A stretch of 8,275 bases of DNA from OLB11 sp044234005 (GTDB lineage Bacteria > Bacteroidota > Bacteroidia > Chitinophagales > Chitinophagaceae). The stretch's first letter is position 1. Every line of letters starts with the position of its first letter. The notes beneath the pieces were generated by a model that did no database searches, was not told the DNA's origin, and saw nothing but the letters and a program-made list of their open reading frames with translations. Below, piece by piece: positions 1 through 5,726 of the stretch. Made by a program: the position numbers and the translations under genes. The DNA lies in the NCBI GenBank assembly GCA_044234005.1, contig JBIIJE010000111.1, positions 1 to 8,275 of the forward strand. Reading direction: 5' to 3'.

Positions 1-213
1 GAAACGATTAAGAATCTGTAATTCAATATTTTGCAAATATTAAAAACATCTTCTAATTCGTCTCGTTAAAGTTAGTGAGATATCTGATATGCCACAATTT
101 TCGTTCCTCAAATGCTACCGCGCAATTTGGGTTTAAACTTCAACGATTTACTTGGGTTCGAGTTAATGGGTAGGATTTTTTTTACTGCGTAAACTGGTTA
201 CATACCTGCTTGC

Positions 214-221
214 TAGTTTTG
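214..221 (+). promoter_or_regulatory. Putative -7 element for the helicase-nuclease gene
   Basis: TAGTTTTG matches the Bacteroidota primary-sigma -7 consensus TAnnTTTG at every fixed position. It lies 30 bp before the helicase start codon, which would leave a leader of roughly 25 nt. No good TTTG -33 element is visible at the expected 19-21 bp upstream, so the call rests on the -7 box alone. The rest of 1-251 shows no supported gene. Confidence 0.4.
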
Positions 222-251
222 TGTATTATTTAAACTATTTTTATCCCTGTT

Positions 252-3200
252 ATGATAAGAGAACAACTCAATAAGAGATTTGAAGAAATCTACGCACAAC
301 TCAACAATCAACAAAAAGAAGCTGTCGATAAAATCGATGGTCCAGTATTGGTTGTTGCTGGTCCTGGTACTGGCAAGACCCAAATATTATCTGCTAGAAT
401 AGGAAAAATATTGCTCGACACAGATTATTTGCCTGATAATATACTTTGCATGACTTATACTGATGCTGGCAGAATAGCTATGCGCAAGCGTTTGCAAGAA
501 ATGATTGGGGCAGATGCTTATCGTGTAAATATTCACACATTTCATTCATTTTGTAATCAAGTCATTCAAGAGAATGTTTCTTATTTCAATAAAAATAGTT
601 TAGACGCAGTTTCAGAAATAGAAACTCATCAATATTTAAAGAAGATAATTGATGATTTGCCCAATGAAAATCCGTTAAAAAGAATGAGAGGTGATGCCTA
701 TTATGAAATGGGTAGGATGAAGAAATTATTTGAGGTAATGAAAAAAGAAAGTTGGAAGAGTGAGTTTATTATTGAGCAAGCCAATGTTTATCTGAATGAC
801 TTACCAAACCGAGATGGTTTTGTATATAAAATAAACCACAAGAATAATAAGAAGGGTGATTTGCGTCGAGCGCTGATAGATAAAGAATTAAAGCGGATGG
901 ACGTGCTCAAAGCGGCAGCCCTCACTTTTGATACTTATCAGAAAATCATGTACGACAATAATCGATATGATTTTGATGATATGATTAATTGGGTAATTAA
1001 GGCTTTTGAAGACGATGTCAATATTTTAGCGGATAATCAAGAAAAGTATCAGTATATTCTAGTCGATGAATTTCAAGATACAAATGGTTCGCAGAGTAAA
1101 TTGATTGAGCTTTTAGTGAAGGATGTTGAGAAGCCTAATTTGTTTGTGGTAGGCGATGATGATCAATCCATATTCCGATTTCAAGGTGCAAATGTGGCGA
1201 ATATGCAGCGATATAGTGATACGTATGAAGACATGCTCAAGAAGGTTGTTCTCGTTAAAAACTATCGTTCTACGCAAGTTATTTTAGATAGTGCTCGATA
1301 TGTGATTGAAAATAATCAAGAAAGATTATCGAATACAGATAAGAGTATTGTGAAGCAATTAGAGGCAGGTAATGAGAAGCGATTAGCGTCCAGCATAGAA
1401 CCAAGTATAGATGTGTATGAAAATGAATTGCAAGAATATATGGGGGTTACACAAAGTATTTATAATTTAATTTCGAGGCAAGGTGTAAAGTCACAAAACA
1501 TTGCTGTTATATATACAACTAATGCGCAAGGGCGTGAGTTTATGAAATATTTTCAAGCCAAACAAATTTCCTATTTTAGTAAAACAAGTGAAAGTCTTTT
1601 TGAAATTCCATTGTCGCAGAAACTGATACAAATTTTGCGATATGTTGCTCGTGAGCGAAAAGTTCCATATAGCGCAGATGATTTATTGTTTGAAATTTTG
1701 CACTACGATTTATATCAAATTCCTCCTTACGAAATAGCAAAAGCATCCGTTCGTGCGAATGAAATGTTGTATAAAAATGGGGCTTCATTACGTACATATT
1801 TGCAAGATTGGATTCATACCAAGAACCCAACATTGTTTGAAACTAAGCCGCATCCAAATATGATTACAATAAGCAGTTTGCTTGAAAAATGGATTAAAGA
1901 AAGTTTTAATATAGGTGTTGTAGCGCTGCTTGAAATGATTTTACTTGAATCAAATTTACTTCACCATGCCATGCAAAGTGATGATAAAATATGGCATTTA
2001 GATGTACTACGTTGCGTGATGGATTTTGCAAAAGAAGAAACATTGCGAAATCCTCATCATGATTTAACAAGTTTTACAACTTTGTTAGATGAAATGGAAG
2101 AACAAGAAATTAAGTTCAATCTACAACGAAGTTATGGCAATGAGTTAGGTGTGAATTTGCTGACAGCCCATAGTGCAAAAGGTTTAGAATTCCAGTATGT
2201 ATTTATTGTGAATGCAATTGCTGCGGCTTGGGAAAGGAAAGATGCTAAATCGGATGGGTATACTATTCCTGATACGATTTTGATGTCTAATCAATCGAGT
2301 AAAGAAAGTTTGATAGAAGAGAAACGCAGATTATTTTTTGTGGCTATGACTCGAGCGGAAGAGCATTTACATATATCTTGGAGTAAAACAGATTCGAAAT
2401 TAAAAGTATCTGAGCCTTCCATGTTTATTGCTGAAATAATTGAAAAAACGAATTGGCATCAACAAAAAATTACTTTATCAGAGAATGATGTGATTGATTA
2501 TTTGCAAATACATTTATTGAAAGATAAGCAACCCGTGTTGCCCGATTTGGAGTTTGATTTTGTAAATAAAATTGTGGACAGGTTTGAAATGAATGTAACC
2601 GCTTTGAACAATTACCTGAATTGTCCATTACGATTTTATTATAATAATATTTTACGTATTCCATCAGGACGATCAGAAGCTAGTACATTTGGAAGTGCCG
2701 TGCATCATGCCTTGGAGCGTTATTTCAAGAAGATGCGCGATAATGAAAATGAATTTTTACCTAAAGAAGATTTATCGAATGATTTTGTATGGTATATGCA
2801 ACGCAATCGAGCGGCATTTACCCCAGAAGCATTGAAACGTAGATTGGAATATGGACAGCAAATATTGTCTGATTTTTATGACCATAATATTGATACATGG
2901 TCTAAAATTGTTTCCGTTGAGCATATGTTCACCAATATTGTTGTGGATGGTGTGCCCTTAAAAGGTAAACTCGATAAACTTGAATTCGATTTTCGTAATG
3001 TAACAATTGTAGATTACAAAACAGGAAATCCAAGTAAGTCAAATGATAAATTAGCACCGCCTACTGCCAAAAAACCTTTGGGGGGTGATTATTGGAGACA
3101 AGCAGTTTTCTACAAATTGCTCGTGGATAATAACAAGCAAAAAGATTGGCATGCAATTCAAACTACTTTTCAGTTTGTTGAACCCAGCGATAATGATACT

Positions 3201-3398
3201 TATGAAAATGTCATCATTATGCCTAGTGAAGATGATTTGCAAACCGTCCGAAATCAAATACAAGATACTTGGCAAAAGATACAACAGCATGATTTTTATA
3301 AAGGATGCGGTGATGGGAATTGCACCTATTGTAATTTTACAAAAGATAATAAATTATATGTCAAGTTAGTAGAAGGTGTTGATGAAAAAAATGAATAA
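252..3398 (+). CDS. UvrD/PcrA-like helicase fused to PD-(D/E)XK (RecB/AddB-type) nuclease
   Basis: This is a 1048-residue superfamily 1A DNA helicase with a C-terminal nuclease, expected to unwind and cut DNA in the cytoplasm during recombinational repair. The helicase motifs appear in order: Q motif (LNNQQKEAV, 17-25), Walker A GPGTGKT (37-43), motif II DEFQD (272-276), motif III GDDDQSIFRFQG (301-312), NYRS (337-340), motif V TAHSAKGLEF (638-647) and motif VI VAMTRAEEHL (697-706). The nuclease follows: a FGSAVHHALE segment with His818, Asp908 in GKLDKLE, Asp921 and Lys923 in DYKTG, and Gln950. Cys791 (NCPLRFYY) and Cys1019/1024/1027 (C-x4-C-x2-C) fit the four-cysteine Fe-S staple of AddB-like nucleases. 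All catalytic residues look intact. The ATG at 252 is placed sensibly before the Q motif, with no clear ribosome binding site. The gene stands alone and converges on fabD with a 13-bp gap. The domain calls are secure, but its equivalence to AddA, AddB or RecB is not, so no symbol is given. Confidence 0.93.
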   Translation: MIREQLNKRFEEIYAQLNNQQKEAVDKIDGPVLVVAGPGTGKTQILSARIGKILLDTDYLPDNILCMTYTDAGRIAMRKRLQEMIGADAYRVNIHTFHSFCNQVIQENVSYFNKNSLDAVSEIETHQYLKKIIDDLPNENPLKRMRGDAYYEMGRMKKLFEVMKKESWKSEFIIEQANVYLNDLPNRDGFVYKINHKNNKKGDLRRALIDKELKRMDVLKAAALTFDTYQKIMYDNNRYDFDDMINWVIKAFEDDVNILADNQEKYQYILVDEFQDTNGSQSKLIELLVKDVEKPNLFVVGDDDQSIFRFQGANVANMQRYSDTYEDMLKKVVLVKNYRSTQVILDSARYVIENNQERLSNTDKSIVKQLEAGNEKRLASSIEPSIDVYENELQEYMGVTQSIYNLISRQGVKSQNIAVIYTTNAQGREFMKYFQAKQISYFSKTSESLFEIPLSQKLIQILRYVARERKVPYSADDLLFEILHYDLYQIPPYEIAKASVRANEMLYKNGASLRTYLQDWIHTKNPTLFETKPHPNMITISSLLEKWIKESFNIGVVALLEMILLESNLLHHAMQSDDKIWHLDVLRCVMDFAKEETLRNPHHDLTSFTTLLDEMEEQEIKFNLQRSYGNELGVNLLTAHSAKGLEFQYVFIVNAIAAAWERKDAKSDGYTIPDTILMSNQSSKESLIEEKRRLFFVAMTRAEEHLHISWSKTDSKLKVSEPSMFIAEIIEKTNWHQQKITLSENDVIDYLQIHLLKDKQPVLPDLEFDFVNKIVDRFEMNVTALNNYLNCPLRFYYNNILRIPSGRSEASTFGSAVHHALERYFKKMRDNENEFLPKEDLSNDFVWYMQRNRAAFTPEALKRRLEYGQQILSDFYDHNIDTWSKIVSVEHMFTNIVVDGVPLKGKLDKLEFDFRNVTIVDYKTGNPSKSNDKLAPPTAKKPLGGDYWRQAVFYKLLVDNNKQKDWHAIQTTFQFVEPSDNDTYENVIIMPSEDDLQTVRNQIQDTWQKIQQHDFYKGCGDGNCTYCNFTKDNKLYVKLVEGVDEKNE

Positions 3399-3411
3399 AT
3401 CAATCTCGATT

Positions 3412-4296
3412 TTATGCAATAATTCCGTTTGTTTCCATCTCTTTATTTATTTTTTTGACTAGGCCTTGCAATACATTGCCAGGACCGCATTCGGTAAACA
3501 AAGTAGCACCATCTTCTATCATCTGCATCACACTTTGTGTCCAGCGTACAGGAGCGGTAAGTTGTGTGATTAAGTTTCTTTTTATTTCATCAGCATCCAT
3601 TGTGCCTAACGCAGTTACATTTTGATAAATAGGACAAATGGGATTATTAAATTGCGTTGCTTCAATCGCTTTTTGTAATTCAACTCGAGCAGGTTCCATA
3701 AGTGGTGAATGAAAAGCACCACCAACGGGCAATACCAATGCGCGCTTTGCACCTGCTTCTTTCATTTTTTCACATGCGATTTCAATGCCTTTTATGCTTC
3801 CAGAAATAACTAGTTGACCTGGGCAATTGTAATTCGCCGCCACCACAATTTCATCCTCAATCGAAGCGCAAATTTCTTCCACTTTGGCATCATCTAAATT
3901 TAGAATCGCCGCCATGGTTGAAGGATTCAATTCGCATGCTTTTTGCATGGCATTCGATCGAAGTAAAACTAGTTTTAATCCATCTTCGAAACTTAAAGTG
4001 TCATTGGCAACTAAAGCAGAAAATTCACCTAACGAATGCCCCGCAACCATACTCGGCTTCTCAATGTCGGAAGTTTGAAATAAAATAACAGAATGCAGGA
4101 AAACGGCAGGTTGAGTTACGTTTGTTTGTTTTAAATCTTCGGGACTGCCTTCGAACATGATTTGGGCAATATCAAAGCCAAGTATTTCATTAGCTACTTC
4201 AAACATGCGTTTTGCAATAGGTGATTTTTCATATAAATCTTTACCCATGCCTGTAAACTGAGAGCCTTGTCCTGGAAATATGTATGCGTGTTTCAT
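3412..4296 (-). CDS. fabD: Malonyl-CoA:acyl-carrier-protein transacylase FabD
   Basis: FabD transfers the malonyl group from coenzyme A to the acyl carrier protein, which supplies the extender unit for type II fatty-acid synthesis in the cytoplasm. The 294-residue product has the usual length for the family. Visible motifs are PGQGSQ near the N-terminus (8-13, with the oxyanion-hole Gln10), the nucleophile elbow GHSLGE (86-91, Ser88), Arg113 in LLRSNAM, which should bind the malonyl carboxylate, the catalytic His196 in GGAFHSP, and Gln245 in QLTAPVRW. The C-terminal ECGPGNVLQGLVKK segment is also typical. The start at 4296 gives the standard MKHAYIFPGQGSQ opening and is preceded by an A-rich stretch instead of a Shine-Dalgarno site. 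Other fatty-acid genes are not adjacent, so it is probably transcribed alone from the promoter proposed at 4313-4342. There is no room for a separate terminator before the convergent helicase gene ends. Confidence 0.97.
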   Translation of the reverse strand: MKHAYIFPGQGSQFTGMGKDLYEKSPIAKRMFEVANEILGFDIAQIMFEGSPEDLKQTNVTQPAVFLHSVILFQTSDIEKPSMVAGHSLGEFSALVANDTLSFEDGLKLVLLRSNAMQKACELNPSTMAAILNLDDAKVEEICASIEDEIVVAANYNCPGQLVISGSIKGIEIACEKMKEAGAKRALVLPVGGAFHSPLMEPARVELQKAIEATQFNNPICPIYQNVTALGTMDADEIKRNLITQLTAPVRWTQSVMQMIEDGATLFTECGPGNVLQGLVKKINKEMETNGIIA

Positions 4297-4312
4297 TGTA
4301 TTTATTTTGTGG

Positions 4313-4342
4313 TGAAAATACTCATTTTTTTATATTATCAAA
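4313..4342 (-). promoter_or_regulatory. Putative fabD promoter
   Basis: Read on the minus strand, TTTG (4339-4342) is followed after 18 bp by TATTTTCA (4313-4320). This approximates the Bacteroidota -33/-7 arrangement TTTG-N19-TAnnTTTG, with two mismatches at the end of the -7 box. The -7 box ends 16 bp before the fabD start codon, so the leader would be short. The intergenic region is only 93 bp and is shared with the divergent kinase pseudogene. Confidence 0.35.
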
Positions 4343-4370
4343 ATGAAGATGTTGCCGCAAGTATTCTACT

Positions 4371-4378
4371 TAAATTTG
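4371..4378 (+). promoter_or_regulatory. Putative -7 element of the zeta-like pseudogene
   Basis: TAAATTTG is a full match to TAnnTTTG and ends 11 bp before the ATG of the pseudogene at 4390. Only a weak -33 candidate is present (GTTG at 4351-4354, 16 bp upstream). If active, it would still transcribe the dead kinase and the intact small ORF behind it. Confidence 0.4.
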
Positions 4379-4389
4379 AATTCTGAAAA

Positions 4390-4986
4390 ATGGGTATTCG
4401 TAATCTTTACATTATCGCTGGTTGTAATGGTGCGGGTAAAATGACCGCCAGTGATACTATCTTGCCAGATATTTTAGATTGCCCTGGATTTGTAAATGCC
4501 GATTATATCGCAGGAGGTTTGTCGACATATAATGTGGAGTAGGTGGCTTTTGAAGCTAGACGAATTATGTTAACTCGCATTGCTGAATTATTACGAGAAG
4601 GAGTTGATTTTGCTATCGAAACCACTTTGTCAACTCGGAGTTATGTTGGTTTAGTTAAGGAAGCTCAAGCAAAAGGTTGAAAAGTAACGTTAATTTATGT
4701 TTGGCTCGAAAGTCCTGAATTGGCTATTGATCGGCTAGCGCAACGGGTTTCTTGAGGAGGTCATCATATCCCGAATGATATCGTAAGACGCAGATATCAA
4801 AGAGGTTTGCATAATCTAATCCATTTGTAACTTCCTATTGTTGATCTTTGGTCGGTCACAAATAATATGGGTGATGAATTGGAAACTATTGCAAGCGGAC
4901 AAAAATTTATTGCTCATTCTTTATATAATAACTACTTTCAGATTCAAATTCAATTAATTGCAAATGGGAACGAAAGGAACAATTAG
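4390..4986 (+). pseudogene. Zeta-toxin-like P-loop kinase, inactivated by four in-frame stops
   Basis: Reading one frame from the ATG at 4390 gives about 198 codons of a zeta-toxin/AAA_33-like small kinase. It starts MGIRNLYIIAGCNGAGK, followed by FVNADYIA, the conserved FAIETTLSTRSY segment, a VTLIYVWLESPELAIDRLAQRV strand-helix region (split here as VTLIYVWLES and PELAIDRLAQRV), GGHHIPNDIVRRRYQRG, and LPIVD near the end. Family members phosphorylate a sugar nucleotide or similar small molecule and act as toxins or metabolic kinases. Four stops interrupt the frame: TAG 4540-4542, TGA 4678-4680, TGA 4753-4755 and TAA 4828-4830. No frameshift is seen. The Walker A lysine remains, but the following threonine is replaced (GAGKM instead of GAGKT or GAGKS), which alone should impair nucleotide and magnesium binding. 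The first stop leaves only 50 residues, so no functional kinase is expected. It overlaps the small ORF at 4964-5146. Confidence 0.9.
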
Positions 4987-5146
4987 TAAAGAAAATGAAA
5001 TTTTATTAAACAAATTCACCTTAGGCTTTCGTATGGCTTACGAAAAGTTGGTGAAAGAATCTGCGCTTCATGGCGAATCATTAGTATTTGGGCGTAATAG
5101 TAAAACGGTTTGTATTCCAGCTGTTGAATTGTTGAAGGATCTTTAA
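4964..5146 (+). CDS. Small protein, possible partner/antitoxin of the zeta-like kinase
   Basis: This intact 60-codon ORF begins MGTKGTISKENEILL and has an amphipathic, probably helical middle (LGFRMAYEKLVKESALHG). It ends in a short strand-rich stretch, LVFGRNSKTVCIP, and then AVELLKDL. From memory, small uncharacterised proteins with a YEKLVKE helix and a VP-A-ELL ending are often encoded beside zeta-like kinases, so a partner or antitoxin role is inferred and not proven. The ATG at 4964 is preferred; an in-frame TTG at 4958 would add two residues, and a TAA lies just upstream of that. No clear ribosome binding site is visible. The ORF overlaps the last 23 bp of the kinase frame, an arrangement consistent with translational coupling in the intact ancestor. 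No signal peptide or membrane segment is seen. Whether it is still expressed is unknown. Confidence 0.6.
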   Translation: MGTKGTISKENEILLNKFTLGFRMAYEKLVKESALHGESLVFGRNSKTVCIPAVELLKDL

Positions 5147-5206
5147 CGTAAGAGAAAATAGTTTTAAACATCTGTTTTATTGGTTTCGAATAAACTATCA
5201 GGGTAA

Positions 5207-5250
5207 TTTGCCCTAACTTTAGTAAAAAGTCTAAATATTTTACCCTAACT
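5207..5250 (+). repeat. 12-bp direct repeat pair, 32-bp period
   Basis: TTTGCCCTAACT (5207-5218) and TTTACCCTAACT (5239-5250) differ at one base, and their starts are 32 bp apart, close to three helical turns. An inverted core copy, AGGGTAA, sits at 5200-5206 and pairs perfectly with TTACCCT at 5240-5246. The arrangement resembles a set of protein-binding sites, but no regulator can be assigned and chance is not excluded. Confidence 0.4.
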
Positions 5251-5493
5251 CCGCAACTTGATTTACAGGGATATTGTCAAAATATTAGAATCATAAAGCG
5301 TAAAAGAAAGGTGTAAACCTTCTCAATCTGAGAACGTTGTAAAAGTCAATTGGCAAAAAAGTTCGAGGCTAAATTCTTTGAATCGATTTTGCAGTTTGTA
5401 TTTTCAACTTTAAAATTTGGGTTATCCAAAATTAGCGTCAGCATCTCACATAATATTCCTGTTTGATAAAGATATTATTTTAAATAGAGTTTC

Positions 5494-5590
5494 TCCTGCG
5501 GCCGTGATAGTAGCGAAAATCCTTTGCCTAGGGTTGGATTTGTAGCTTAGCCAAAGGCAAAGATTGCAGCGGATAGCACGAATCGCCGCC
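5494..5590. repeat. Imperfect palindromic intergenic element (REP-like)
   Basis: The centre is a perfect 8-bp inverted repeat, CTTTGCCT (5522-5529) with AGGCAAAG (5555-5562), supported by an inner TTGG (5534-5537) paired with CCAA (5551-5554). The symmetry continues outwards imperfectly: 5503-5520 and the reverse complement of 5563-5580 agree at 11 of 18 positions, sharing an outer CGTG. Beyond that, GCGGC at the left and GCCGC at the right also mirror each other. The element is richer in G and C than its surroundings. It resembles, from memory, dispersed intergenic palindromes in Bacteroidota genomes that contain a GCAGCGGATAGCACG-like arm; this was not checked. Confidence 0.5.
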
Positions 5591-5668
5591 CTACAAAACG
5601 AAATTTAGACACAATTTTATGCCATTCTTTGTAGAAAACTGACAGCTTTACAGGGATTTTCTCTGAAT

Positions 5669-5710
5669 GTTTGATTGGCATAAGTATTGAGAATGTAGAA
5701 TCAATCAAAC
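5669..5710. promoter_or_regulatory. Perfect 9-bp inverted repeat in front of dnaK
   Basis: GTTTGATTG (5669-5677) and CAATCAAAC (5702-5710) are exact reverse complements separated by 24 bp, and the right arm ends 16 bp before the dnaK start codon. The left arm contains TTTG, a possible -33 element. The repeat does not match CIRCE (TTAGCACTC-N9-GAGTGCTAA). It could be an operator or a leader hairpin; the sequence alone does not decide. Confidence 0.45.
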
Positions 5711-5726
5711 TTAAAAAAATAATAAA

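Larger units (their letters stand above)
5147..5726. other. Gene-free interval upstream of dnaK with several repeats
   Basis: No convincing reading frame, tRNA or known riboswitch is visible in these 580 bp. What can be seen is a direct-repeat pair at 5207-5250, a small perfect hairpin (TTCTCA, 3-nt loop, TGAGAA) at 5320-5334, a GC-richer palindromic element at 5494-5590 and an inverted repeat at 5669-5710. An 11-bp sequence, TTTACAGGGAT, occurs at 5262-5272 and again at 5647-5657. No full-consensus dnaK promoter was found; the nearest candidate parts are a TTTG at 5670-5673 and a weak TAGAAT at 5696-5701. Confidence 0.6.

Noticed and set aside
1..21. Possible C-terminal end of an upstream gene (frame 1 reads ETIKNL then TAA), followed by the palindrome AATATTT-TGC-AAATATT at 25-41.
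   Set aside because: Six codons are too few to support a gene, and an all-AT 7-bp stem is not a convincing terminator.
150..180. GGGTTCGAGTT resembles a tRNA T-loop.
   Set aside because: No pairing T-stem, anticodon arm or acceptor stem is found around it.
3051..3369. Open frames of 79 (minus) and 94 (plus) codons inside the helicase-nuclease gene.
   Set aside because: They overlap the conserved nuclease coding frame, have no recognisable motifs and fit chance open frames.
4678..4755. TGA codons in the kinase frame as recoded tryptophan or selenocysteine sites.
   Set aside because: TAG and TAA stops also interrupt the same frame, the intact genes in the window use TGG for tryptophan without in-frame TGA, and the Walker A motif is damaged too, so simple decay explains the data better.
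5262..5657. Direct repeat TTTACAGGGAT at 5262-5272 and 5647-5657, with ACAGGGAT also on the minus strand at 243-250.
   Set aside because: Repeats of this length are expected by chance in a window of this size and AT content; it is noted in the interval entry but not claimed as functional.
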